Shown here in pieces: positions 16,816-24,710 of a stretch of 54,649 nt of DNA. Location: positions 1 through 54,649 of the forward strand of contig JAUXQT010000060.1 of NCBI GenBank assembly GCA_030682135.1. Direction: 5' to 3'. Source of the DNA: Nitrospirota bacterium (GTDB lineage Bacteria; Nitrospirota; Nitrospiria; Nitrospirales; Nitrospiraceae). The position numbers and the translations under genes were made by a program. Numbering within the stretch: position 1 is the first letter of the stretch; each line of letters begins with the position of its first letter. The notes below the pieces were generated by a model, which worked only from the letters and a program-made list of their open reading frames with translations, was not told the DNA's origin and did no database searches.

Positions 16816-19140
16816 CTACGGCAGCTCGCTTCCATGCATGCGGGCGAAGATCTCCCAGTCGAACTGCTTCGGCGCTACCGCGTGGAGTGGGATGGCCTCG
16901 ATGGTGCCGGGCCCGCGATAGGCCAACATGCACCCAACCACCCGCTCCGGCTCCTTGACGAGGCGGCGAATCGCTTCGTAGGCCAGATCTTGTCCGATGG
17001 TTTTGTCCTCTGGGGTCGGGGGCGCTCCTCGTAACGTGTGGCCGAGGATGGTGGCTTTGGTCGCAGGGGCAAGGCGATATTCACCGGCACGCGCCTGAAA
17101 CTGTGGCCAGGTCGTGAGTGTGCCTGCGACATATTCGACAAGCCCGCGCACGCCGCCATCCTGGTGATGGCGATGAGGCGTCTGCTCCGCCACTACAAAC
17201 AGATGGCTCTTGTTCGGGACGCCTAACGTACGTTTAAGCGTACCCAGGATGATGTCGTCGATATAGGCATCGGGGTCGGGATGCTCATTGACCAGGATGC
17301 CTTCCGCCCTGGCCTGATAGGCACAAGCGAGGGCGAGATGGCCGGACCCTGCCCCCATAATCTCGACGAAAAAGACGCTGCCCATGGCGGAGCTGGTCGC
17401 TTTCAACGACTCGATGGATTGATTCGCCAGCGACACAGCCGAATGAAAACCCAGGGAGGTCGTCCCCGCAAGATTGTTGTCGATCGTGCCGGGAATCCCC
17501 ACGGCCTGAACGCCAAATCCTTCGTAAAGCGCCCGGGCGCCTCGAAGACTCCCATCCCCGCCAATGACGACCAAGGCGCCGTCTTCCATGTAGGGCCGTA
17601 GATGCCGCATGGTGACCTGCTGCACCTGCTCACTCTTAAAGTCTTCGAACCGGCTGCTCCCGATGGGACTGCTCGCATGACTGCCCATGCCGCGGGTGTC
17701 ATCTTCCGTCACCGCTTCGATCCAGTTGTTGGCCAGACCCAAGAACCCGTGGCGAACGAAATAGACCTCCAAGCCAAACCGATGTCCTGTCACACGCAGT
17801 TCTTTTAACGCGGCGCCAGCACCGGCGAAATCACCCCCCGAGACCAAGGCTACGATCCGCTTGATCTGTCGAGGCTTGAGCGTGATCCGGTCTCTGCGTT
17901 CGCGCTCGACCTTCACCCAGGTCTCCCGCGCCGCCCGTTCACGCGCCGACAACCCCACCGCAGTGGAATAGCCGGACAAGAGTCCCTGTTCGTAGGTCAG
18001 CAGGACGACATTATCCTGTCCTTCCTTATATTCGCCAAACTCGGTGAAGGCTTCGCGAAAGGGACGAGCATCGAGATAAATCATGAGCGCCCGCAGCGTG
18101 GAGCTGTGGCTGTACAGACAGACAGCCTTCCCCTCGTGGGACTGCCCCAACCGGCGGAACCCATCCACGATATCCACATAGACATCGAAGAAGGAATGTC
18201 CGCCCGGGTAACTGTAGAGGGGATGTTTGATCAGGCGCTTGGCTGTCTGCACATCCACGCCGAATGCCTGTGCGGCCTCCTCGGCTTCCAGCTTCTTCTC
18301 CAGACCCGTGACCCATCCGAAATCCTGGGAGTCCAAGGCGGGATCGCATGCTGGTGGGAGCGCGTCAGCCTGTTGTGCCTGCCCCTGCATCAGCGCCGCG
18401 ATGACCCGCTCGTACAGTTGACGCGTATTGGGGCTGTGGCTCACCAGATGGACGAAGGTGCGCGGATCGAGGTAGTTGTGAATGTGCAGGAAATCCAGTT
18501 GTTGCCCGACCAGGCCCAACATCTTGGCCAGGGCTGCACCGACTGCGTCGGCTTTGGGAACGCCTCGCTCAGGATCCAGCACGTTCGCGAGACGGCGCCC
18601 GACTCGATAGGCACTGCTCTCCACGCGGGAGACACCATGACGCATCGTAAAGAGGAGCGTGCGGCCGGTTAAGTCTCGCGGCAGAAGCCAAAACCGATCC
18701 TCACCCAGATCCAGCACGATACGATCCTCGACTAATTGCGGCGTCAGTTGCGCGCGCGGCACGATCGCCACCGGCCGGCGATGCGCCGGCTTCTGCACGG
18801 ACCTGATGGGCACGCGAAAGAGCGGAGCCAACTCGCCTGCTGCAAGGAGCGCATTCCAGGCGGCAAAGAACACCAGTTCGTCTCCCCCGCAACCCTCTTC
18901 GATCACCGCGCGACGAGCCGCTCGATATTCTTCTGCCCCGGCGAAGCCCCCCTGCGCAGACTGCACAAAGGCCCGGATCTTCTCCATGGCGTCACGAGTT
19001 CGTTGTGGTCGATCGGCTGAGGATGTCGAAAGGGGTGGGAGCGTCACTCCCTCACCGGAAGGGCGACGCGCCAACATCTCCCCGTAGGCGAGAAGTCCTT
19101 CGACTGTGACAAACTCAAGCCGGTCCACTGTGGATTCCAT
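16816..19140 (-). CDS. Fusion of histidine-phosphatase domain and 6-phosphofructokinase domain
   Basis: 774 residues. About 1-155 is an unassigned helical region. About 160-400 is a histidine-phosphatase (RHG) domain: LLFTMRHGVSRVES (His168) and YSHSSTLRAL (second His345) followed by GEYKEGQDN, with a long insertion between them. About 425-774 is a PfkA-type domain: RIVALVSGGDFAGAG, IGSSRFEDF (Arg497), VVIGGDGSLRGA (527-534), GIPGTIDNNLAGT (548-560, catalytic Asp554), EIMGAGSGH and LGHTLRGAPPT (His701, Arg704). Gly at GGDGS and PGT points to ATP rather than pyrophosphate. Two usual residues are changed: TIDND is TIDNN (Asn556) and MGRxxG is MGAGSG (Ala597). Adjacent pyk supports a glycolytic role. 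Confidence 0.88.
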   Translation of the reverse strand: MESTVDRLEFVTVEGLLAYGEMLARRPSGEGVTLPPLSTSSADRPQRTRDAMEKIRAFVQSAQGGFAGAEEYRAARRAVIEEGCGGDELVFFAAWNALLAAGELAPLFRVPIRSVQKPAHRRPVAIVPRAQLTPQLVEDRIVLDLGEDRFWLLPRDLTGRTLLFTMRHGVSRVESSAYRVGRRLANVLDPERGVPKADAVGAALAKMLGLVGQQLDFLHIHNYLDPRTFVHLVSHSPNTRQLYERVIAALMQGQAQQADALPPACDPALDSQDFGWVTGLEKKLEAEEAAQAFGVDVQTAKRLIKHPLYSYPGGHSFFDVYVDIVDGFRRLGQSHEGKAVCLYSHSSTLRALMIYLDARPFREAFTEFGEYKEGQDNVVLLTYEQGLLSGYSTAVGLSARERAARETWVKVERERRDRITLKPRQIKRIVALVSGGDFAGAGAALKELRVTGHRFGLEVYFVRHGFLGLANNWIEAVTEDDTRGMGSHASSPIGSSRFEDFKSEQVQQVTMRHLRPYMEDGALVVIGGDGSLRGARALYEGFGVQAVGIPGTIDNNLAGTTSLGFHSAVSLANQSIESLKATSSAMGSVFFVEIMGAGSGHLALACAYQARAEGILVNEHPDPDAYIDDIILGTLKRTLGVPNKSHLFVVAEQTPHRHHQDGGVRGLVEYVAGTLTTWPQFQARAGEYRLAPATKATILGHTLRGAPPTPEDKTIGQDLAYEAIRRLVKEPERVVGCMLAYRGPGTIEAIPLHAVAPKQFDWEIFARMHGSELP

Positions 19141-19317
19141 GCGATACCTCGTTGGCTCGTCCCGACGTCACCGACCATCGTGCCTGCCCGCACGGAAATG
19201 CCGACAGGGAAATATTCTCTACAAGATGAACAGGTTGGATGCTACGCTGGCACATGGACGATAGCAACAATCCCGGCCCCACAGGCTGCGGAAAAACTTT
19301 TCCGGCACAGCACTCCG

Positions 19318-19442
19318 CAGGATGCTCAAACAGGCTGTCCAGCAAGGCCGCAGCCGATGGAAGCACCGGAGACGTAGCCCCTGGCTACGTTGAGGATGCT
19401 TTCGAGGCGAGAACGCTGCTGGCAGCCTGTTTCAGCATCCTG
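19318..19442 (+). repeat. Dispersed palindromic element, copy 3
   Basis: CAGGATGCTCAAACAGGCTG (from 19318) pairs with CAGCCTGTTTCAGCATCCTG (to 19442) with one mismatch. The core hairpin here is GCGTAGCCCCTGGCTACG style, a compensated variant of the GTACCC hairpin. The spacer to its left (19141-19317) holds no gene. Just before the element is the near-palindrome CGGAAAAACTTTTCCG (about 19290). Confidence 0.85.
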
Positions 19443-19524
19443 CTGCAAGTTCGTTGATCCTCCAAGAACCTGCATGCTAGGGTTCGTACGCTATTGCCGT
19501 GCCTCGTGATACGAACGTGACACT

Positions 19525-19986
19525 ATGGATCGAATCTGGAAGGTCTATGGAATAGTCGTCGTCCTTGCCGGGCTGCTGCTCTGTGGCCTCGCCGGTTGCC
19601 CCAACGTCGACTCGTCGCCTGAGCAGACTGTACCATCTGCTTCCGTCCCATCCGTTCAATCCCCAGGACCGGCTCTTCATGATGCCACGCCACCTCTCGA
19701 TCGACCGCATCGAGCCGAACAGGCCTTCCCGCAAAAATCCCGAGACCTCCTAGAAGCCATTCGGCAACATGAGGGCAAGGCTCTCCCCGGATATGTCGGA
19801 GGCGGGGTATTTCAGAATCGTGAACGACGCCTGCCTCGCGGCCACTATCGAGAGTACGATGTGAATCCCAAGATACGCGGCAGCTCGCGGGATGCGGAGC
19901 GAATTGTCATCGAGCAAGCCACAGGAAGAGCCTACTATAGCGGCGACCATTATCGAACGTTCACTCCGATGAATGAGACACCATGA
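19525..19986 (+). CDS. Barnase-type guanyl-specific ribonuclease, lipoprotein
   Basis: 153 residues. N-terminal hydrophobic segment VVVLAGLLLCGLAGC ends in a lipobox (acylated Cys25), then a proline-rich linker (30-65). The C-terminal domain is microbial RNase N1/T1: LPGYVGGGVFQNRE, HYREYDVN (general base Glu110), DAERIVI (Arg126) and SGDHYRTF (general acid His142), aligning with barnase Glu73, Arg87 and His102. All catalytic residues are present, so it should cleave RNA. The membrane anchor is unusual for a barnase and suggests periplasmic or surface display. The following barstar gene overlaps it by 4 bases, forming a toxin-inhibitor pair. Confidence 0.88.
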   Translation: MDRIWKVYGIVVVLAGLLLCGLAGCPNVDSSPEQTVPSASVPSVQSPGPALHDATPPLDRPHRAEQAFPQKSRDLLEAIRQHEGKALPGYVGGGVFQNRERRLPRGHYREYDVNPKIRGSSRDAERIVIEQATGRAYYSGDHYRTFTPMNETP

Positions 19987-20498
19987 CATCGAAGCTCACA
20001 TTGTCCACGTATCTTCAGTCGACGAAGGCTCCCTGGACCTCATTGCTCGTTGTAAAAGCCGGGCAGCGCGCAGAATCGCTGGTGCATCCACCAACCGGAT
20101 TTGCCTTGAAAATCATCAAGGGCGCCAAGTGTCAGACCACCGACGGCCTGTTGCGCGAATGGGCCAGAGCCTTGAATTTCCCGGACTACTTTGGACAGAA
20201 CTGGGATGCCCTTGAGGAATGTCTGGCTGACCTGGAATGGCTGCCAGCCAAGGGCTATATCCTCCTCATCACCGATGCGGCGCAGGTGTTGCCCGACGAT
20301 GAAGAAGAGTACACAACCTTGCTTGAGGTGTTGCGAGACGCGGGAGAGGCCTGGGGGAACGGACAGGCTGGAATGGGCCGGCAACGAGCGACGCCGTTTC
20401 ACGTGTTGTTCGCTGTATCGGAACGGGAGAAAAGAAAACGTGCCCATTGGGGCATGACAGACGTCACGACGCAACCGACTCGGAAGCCGGAAACCTAA
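19983..20498 (+). CDS. Barstar-family ribonuclease inhibitor
   Basis: 171 residues. The core LNFPDYFGQNWDALEECLAD (about 65-84) is the barstar helix-loop signature. The acidic helix (Asp75, Glu78, Glu79) occludes the barnase active site, and a hydrophobic strand (KGYILLITDA) follows. A predicted N-terminal strand region and a basic C-terminal tail make it longer than classical barstar (about 90 residues). The start overlaps the stop of the RNase gene by 4 bases, implying coupled translation. It lacks a signal peptide, so it should protect the cytosol against toxin not yet exported. Confidence 0.88.
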   Translation: MTSKLTLSTYLQSTKAPWTSLLVVKAGQRAESLVHPPTGFALKIIKGAKCQTTDGLLREWARALNFPDYFGQNWDALEECLADLEWLPAKGYILLITDAAQVLPDDEEEYTTLLEVLRDAGEAWGNGQAGMGRQRATPFHVLFAVSEREKRKRAHWGMTDVTTQPTRKPET

Positions 20499-20531
20499 GT
20501 CTTCATATATCGGCGGAGCAATGCACGATCT

Positions 20532-20718
20532 TAGGAGCCTGTCCGACATTGCCTTCGTAACGAGGCAAAGGAGATGCGGTCAGATGCGAGACCGCAGGCC
20601 TGGAAAAACCGGAGGTGTGTTCACTGGAATACAGTGAGGATTTTTTCAGGCCGAGAACGACGCAGATGGTCGCAGATCGTTTGCCGCAGTAGAACGGTCA
20701 ATGTCGGACAGGCTCCTA
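20532..20718 (+). repeat. Dispersed palindromic element, copy 4 (different ends)
   Basis: Perfect 20-bp terminal inverted repeats TAGGAGCCTGTCCGACATTG (20532-20551) and its reverse complement (20699-20718). The ends differ from the CAGGATGCT type, but the core repeats the family order: a GCAGG block, CCGGAGGTGT, a hairpin TCACTGGAATACAGTGA, GAGGAT, and GGCCGAGAACGACGC. The outermost TAG of the right end provides the stop codon of the adjacent minus-strand gene (20716-20718). Confidence 0.85.
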
Positions 20719-20955
20719 GGGGCGCAGCCTCTTGGCCACGTTCAGAAGGCCTGTCCAGCGGAAGAGCACAGAAGACAATCCGGTCGCACCTCCAGAATAC
20801 GAGGCGGTGCGAGCCGATGCCTGCCAGCGGGCTTGCACGTCATGACGATGAAAGACGCAAATCCCGTGCGTTTCACGCGCATCGTCGAGAGGCGCCTTCT
20901 CCCCTACCAGCGAGGTGATTCCTTCTTGTCGGCACCACGAACACACAATTCTCAT
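20716..20955 (-). CDS. Small cysteine-containing protein, 79 residues
   Basis: Begins MRIVCSWCRQEGITSLVGEK and continues PLDDARETHGICVFHR. The pattern C-S-W-C-(x)n-D-(x)n-THGIC-(x)2-H looks like a small metal-binding knuckle and recurs, from memory, in short uncharacterised proteins of Nitrospira. The C-terminal 30 residues are less convincing and run up to the edge of the palindromic element, whose terminal TAG supplies the stop. The original C-terminus may therefore have been replaced on insertion. Function unknown. Confidence 0.6.
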   Translation of the reverse strand: MRIVCSWCRQEGITSLVGEKAPLDDARETHGICVFHRHDVQARWQASARTASYSGGATGLSSVLFRWTGLLNVAKRLRP

Positions 20956-21185
20956 CGCTCATCCTTTAACAAATTACTCTCTAGGCTTCCCTGTCATGCT
21001 TGTCTAGTTAGGCAAGACTCAGGCCGCACTCGATTCGTAACATGAATCGGCATATTTGCAAGGGATTACGAAAAGTCCCTACCCCTTGGATTTATGATCC
21101 TGTATCAAAAAATGTTGAGAGGCGTATCTCTTCAGACACTTTTTGGCCCCAGTCGTTCGACCAGGCCACGGGGACGTTCTCTTTC

Positions 21186-21214
21186 TTGACCGAGACTCTG
21201 CCACATGGTACTGT
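21186..21214 (+). promoter_or_regulatory. Sigma70-type promoter of hemL
   Basis: TTGACC (21186-21191), a 17-base spacer and TACTGT (21209-21214). A start about 7 bases downstream would place the hemL ATG (21226) only a few bases from the transcript 5' end. The alternative ATG at 21205 lies inside the promoter spacer. Confidence 0.55.
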
Positions 21215-21225
21215 GCGCCCCCATT

Positions 21226-22509
21226 ATGAAAACGACTCGTTCAGCCAAACTGTTTGCCGACGCACAACTATTGATTCCCGGTGGCGTGAATAGTCCGGTG
21301 CGAGCCTTTCGCTCGGTCGGAGGCCAGCCCCGGTTTATCAAACGCGCCAAAGGCGCTCGTCTCTATGATGTCGATGGAAACAGTTACCTCGACTATGTCT
21401 TATCCTGGGGCCCGATGATTTTGGGCCATGCCGCCCCATCCGTTATCAGTACGATCAAAAAGGCTGCCGCAAACGGCACCAGTTACGGCGCACCGACCGA
21501 GCTGGAAGTGACGCTCGCCCGCATGATCAATCAAGCGTTTCCCTCGATGGAGAAGGTCCGACTGGTGAGTTCCGGCACCGAAGCGGTCATGAGCGCCATT
21601 CGGGTCGCCCGTGGTTTTACGAAGCGAGACAACATCCTCAAGTTTGAAGGCTGCTATCACGGCCACAGCGATTACTTATTGGCCAAGGCCGGTTCGGGTC
21701 TGGCCACGTTGGGGATTCCTGATTCGCTGGGAGTACCGGCTGACTTTGCCAAACACACCTTGACTGTCCCGTATAACGACATCCAAGCGGTGCAACAGAT
21801 CATCAAGGAACATCGGAATACGTTGGCCTGCATTATTCTGGAGCCCATTGCAGGGAACATGGGCGTCGTGCCGCCGACCCCTGAGTTTCTTTCGTCTCTC
21901 CGACGACTCACCGCAGAAAACGACATTCTCCTGATTTTCGACGAAGTGATTTCCGGCTTTCGAGTCGCATACGGCGGAGCTCAAACGCTCTATGGCATTA
22001 CGCCGGATCTGACGGTGCTGGGGAAAATCATCGGCGGAGGCCTGCCGGTCGGCGCCTACGGAGGACGGAAAGAGATCATGGATCTGATCGCGCCATCCGG
22101 GCCGGTCTATCAGGCAGGAACCTTGTCGGGAAATCCGTTAGCCGTATCCGCCGGGATTGAAACACTCAAACAGCTCAAGCGCCGCGGGGTCTATAAAAAG
22201 TTAGACGAACAATCTGCAGCGCTGGCCAAGGGAATTGGAGAGGCCGCAAAAAAAGCGGGTATCCCCCTCACGCAAACCAGGATCGGTTCGATGCTGGGCG
22301 CCTTCTTTACGTCAGGACCGGTGGTGAACTGGAATACCGCCAAGCTGTCAGATACAAAACGATACGGACAATTCTTTCATGCGATGCTGGAGCAAGGAGT
22401 CTACTTGGCTCCCTCGCAATTCGAGGCCGCCTTCCTCTCAACCGCCCATTCAAGCCGCGATATCGATTACACGATCAAAGCCGCGCATTCCGCGATGAAG
22501 AGCCTCTAA
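21226..22509 (+). CDS. hemL: Glutamate-1-semialdehyde 2,1-aminomutase
   Basis: PLP enzyme of the C5 tetrapyrrole pathway that converts glutamate-1-semialdehyde to 5-aminolevulinate. 427 residues, the standard length. Motifs: N-terminal LIPGGVNSPVRAF, VSSGTEAVMSAIRVAR, YHGHSD, IFDEVISGFR, and LGKIIGGGLPVGAYGG with the Schiff-base Lys267. The C-terminal domain ends in a normal IKAAHSAMKSL. The ATG at 21226 is chosen over 21205 because of the promoter position and because family members begin shortly before the SAKLF/A motif. It appears to be a single-gene unit; a strong hairpin follows at 22628-22668. Confidence 0.95.
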   Translation: MKTTRSAKLFADAQLLIPGGVNSPVRAFRSVGGQPRFIKRAKGARLYDVDGNSYLDYVLSWGPMILGHAAPSVISTIKKAAANGTSYGAPTELEVTLARMINQAFPSMEKVRLVSSGTEAVMSAIRVARGFTKRDNILKFEGCYHGHSDYLLAKAGSGLATLGIPDSLGVPADFAKHTLTVPYNDIQAVQQIIKEHRNTLACIILEPIAGNMGVVPPTPEFLSSLRRLTAENDILLIFDEVISGFRVAYGGAQTLYGITPDLTVLGKIIGGGLPVGAYGGRKEIMDLIAPSGPVYQAGTLSGNPLAVSAGIETLKQLKRRGVYKKLDEQSAALAKGIGEAAKKAGIPLTQTRIGSMLGAFFTSGPVVNWNTAKLSDTKRYGQFFHAMLEQGVYLAPSQFEAAFLSTAHSSRDIDYTIKAAHSAMKSL

Positions 22510-22599
22510 GGCGTCGTTCGTGAAACGTTTCTCGTATCTCGCTAGATACAACTCGTAATCGTTTCAGATACAGCGCGGTATTCCTAGCAAGCTATTCAA

Positions 22600-22680
22600 T
22601 ACGACCAGCCAGCAAGGCCGCAGATAGCTCAAGGGCCCAACGTATCCTAAATACGTTGGGCCCTTGAGCGAAGCGATCAG
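22600..22680 (+). repeat. Degenerate palindromic element (copy 5) with 18-bp perfect hairpin
   Basis: CAGCAAGGCCGCAG, a hairpin and a GAGCGAAGCGATCAGAAC block follow the family order, but terminal repeats are no longer clear. The core is an uninterrupted 18-bp stem, CTCAAGGGCCCAACGTAT (22628-22645), loop CCTAA, and its complement (22651-22668). It may terminate transcripts from hemL and from the convergent gene at 22709. Confidence 0.65.
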
Positions 22681-22708
22681 AACCTGACGGAAGGTTTCAG
22701 CAACCTCT

Positions 22709-22942
22709 CTATTCGTCGTCGTCCTCGTCTTCCATATCCAACACTTCCTGCCGCTTCTGCTCTTCCATCGCGTTATGCAGAAGCATGCGGACAAACATTG
22801 AATAGAGCGAGCCTTTTTCCAGCGTCCCGCCTGGAGGAATGGCGATCTTGCCTTCCTTAATCATGCGATCCATCCAGATCTTTTGGTCGGGCGCGATCAA
22901 GATCGGAACCTCGATCAGCCCCACACGTCCCATCATATCCAT
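22709..22942 (-). CDS. Conserved small hypothetical protein, 77 residues
   Basis: The ATG at 22940-22942 (MDMMGRVGLIEVPILIAP) is preceded by AAGGGGG at good spacing; the longer frame to 22993 is less likely. The product is a short mixed alpha/beta protein ending in a strongly acidic tail (DMEDEDDDE). It has no signal peptide or membrane helix. The segment DRMIKEGKIAIPPGGTL suggests a compact folded unit. I recognise no named family. It is convergent with hemL. Confidence 0.6.
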   Translation of the reverse strand: MDMMGRVGLIEVPILIAPDQKIWMDRMIKEGKIAIPPGGTLEKGSLYSMFVRMLLHNAMEEQKRQEVLDMEDEDDDE

Positions 22943-23077
22943 AGTCCGGCCCCCTTCTATTTCGTTACATCTTTCCCATCGACATGCAGACATTTCAGCA
23001 TGCGAATTTCTTCATTGTCAACAAAACGGGAGGGGCCCAGGTCCTTCTGGCATAAACCCTGCTGATCAACTTATTGC

Positions 23078-23728
23078 ATGGAACGATTCCGACAAATATT
23101 GCGCGTCGTGAGACATGCCCCCTGCAGCTGTCTTCTGATCACCCTCTGGACCATCCCCTTCTTGCTCTCCATGCCTCATGAAGGACTGACTCAGTCAACC
23201 ACCGCGCCGCCCTCCTCATTACCCACTGCTCCGTTATCGCCCGATGCCGCCAGCCCCGACCCACGCTCTTCCTGCGAGCTCTGTTGGAAGCCCGAACCAC
23301 GAGCCGGGAGTACCGTCCGGCCCCACCGACCTCACCGTGAGAAGGGACTCCATCCTCATAAGAAGCCCAAAGGGCTGCGACGATCCAGCAGCAAAAGCTT
23401 CCGATCGATGCTCCGTCGGCAAGCCGCCGCACCACTCGGTGGCATTGAGCGCACAGTCGAGAGTCGGCAGGTCCAGGTAGTCGACGGTGACACCTTTCGC
23501 TACGGGACCGAGCGCGTCAGACTCCGAGGCATCGACACCCCGGAACTGAACGAGCCCGGCGGACAGGCAGCCAGGCTGCGGCTGGAAGAATTGCTTCGCA
23601 GCGGACCAATCCGCATCGTCCCGCATGGACGAGACGTCTACGAGCGTACCGTGGCCGATGTGTACGTCGATGGGCGGAACGTGGCAGAGATGCTCACTCA
23701 AGAGGGCTATGCGAAGCATCAGCCCTAG
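23078..23728 (+). CDS. Exported staphylococcal-nuclease-like thermonuclease
   Basis: 216 residues. N-terminal signal or anchor segment (CLLITLWTIPFLLSM), then a proline- and basic-rich linker (40-115), and a C-terminal SNase OB-fold domain. Catalytic residues line up with micrococcal nuclease: VVDGDTF (metal Asp at 136/138), RLRGIDTPE (Arg150, Asp153, Glu156) and DVYERTV (Arg190). It should hydrolyse DNA or RNA with calcium outside the cytoplasm. The domain is short at its C-terminus but ends like compact members (EMLTQEGYAKH). It stands alone between the small gene at 22709 and the HEPN-like gene. Confidence 0.85.
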   Translation: MERFRQILRVVRHAPCSCLLITLWTIPFLLSMPHEGLTQSTTAPPSSLPTAPLSPDAASPDPRSSCELCWKPEPRAGSTVRPHRPHREKGLHPHKKPKGLRRSSSKSFRSMLRRQAAAPLGGIERTVESRQVQVVDGDTFRYGTERVRLRGIDTPELNEPGGQAARLRLEELLRSGPIRIVPHGRDVYERTVADVYVDGRNVAEMLTQEGYAKHQP

Positions 23729-23964
23729 TCCACATGATTCAGACGGCTCATCGCACATCGCAGAAATAGGCCGCGGGCCAATAGGTCGATAGGCTGCCAA
23801 GCCGGCGGTCTTATCCTGGGAAGTCTCATTGACACATGTTCAGAAGTGGATGACAATCCTCGAAAATCCGGCATGAAGGAGTAAAAAGGCTGTTGGGATA
23901 GGCCGCCACTGAACGACATGGCCCCCGCAGCTCACTTAATAGTGGGGCGTCAGGAGATTGATCA

Positions 23965-24633
23965 GTGAACGTGCGGTACTTTCTAAAACAGCGAGTGGAA
24001 TTCATTCGGCAGTTTTACGTCACCTCCTCTGCGGCGTACATCGAGCGTAAGCGCCTGATTGAAGCTGAAAAGGAGCCCTTTGTTCCTCCGTACACCGAAG
24101 ATTCTGAACCAGCTTTTCTTGATGAGTGGCTCGAAGCGGAAGAATCTCTTCAAGTTCTTGGGCGTACGTGCATCTCAATGCTAGCAGCCATTTTTCATCT
24201 CTACTTTAAGACATGGGAACGTCAGATCGAAATACCTGTTGATGCCTCACTCAAGGCAGACTTCAAGAATGGTTGGCTGAATGGTTACAAGGCCTACTTC
24301 GCTCGCCATTTCCGTATTCGGCTCGAGGACAGTCCAACCAGCCTTGAAGTCTTGGAGGAGATTATTCTTGCGAGAAACAGAATCCAACATCCTGAATCCA
24401 TCACGAGGGATAGCTCGCACTACTCGGACAGTGATCTCAAAAAACTATCGCACCCATTCTTCATCGACGAAAACGACGCGTCTCTCTTCTCTGAAACCGA
24501 GGCAGGCGAACGCGCTTGGCTCATGGCGCCGCCGATCCGGGTCACTGCGGAAAAACTGTTTACTGCGCTATCCGAAGTGGAGAGCTTCGCCGAATGGTTA
24601 GAGAATGTTGATGTTGAGCACCTTGCTTCCTGA
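23965..24633 (+). CDS. Unknown helical protein with HEPN-like R-x4-H motif
   Basis: 222 residues starting at GTG 23965, preceded by CAGGAG. The protein is almost entirely helical and charged. Residues 132-146 read EIILARNRIQHPESI, where Arg137-x4-His142 matches the R-x(4-6)-H ribonuclease motif of HEPN domains, with the polar residue directly after Arg (Asn138) that is usual there. I therefore suspect a HEPN-fold RNase or RNA-binding protein, but no family match can be checked. It sits directly upstream of a HigB/HigA-like pair, a context common for defence or stress modules. Confidence 0.5.
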   Translation: MNVRYFLKQRVEFIRQFYVTSSAAYIERKRLIEAEKEPFVPPYTEDSEPAFLDEWLEAEESLQVLGRTCISMLAAIFHLYFKTWERQIEIPVDASLKADFKNGWLNGYKAYFARHFRIRLEDSPTSLEVLEEIILARNRIQHPESITRDSSHYSDSDLKKLSHPFFIDENDASLFSETEAGERAWLMAPPIRVTAEKLFTALSEVESFAEWLENVDVEHLAS

Positions 24634-24710
24634 CCGCAGACACCCAACCCATCAATCCTCCGGACCTGCCCGATACGCTGGCCGGGCGATATATCCTACT
24701 CACTCGACGG

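Noticed and set aside
20956-21185. Possible small gene or riboswitch upstream of hemL
   Set aside because: No start with a ribosome site and no recognisable aptamer; only a weak TTGCCTAAC-type hairpin was seen.
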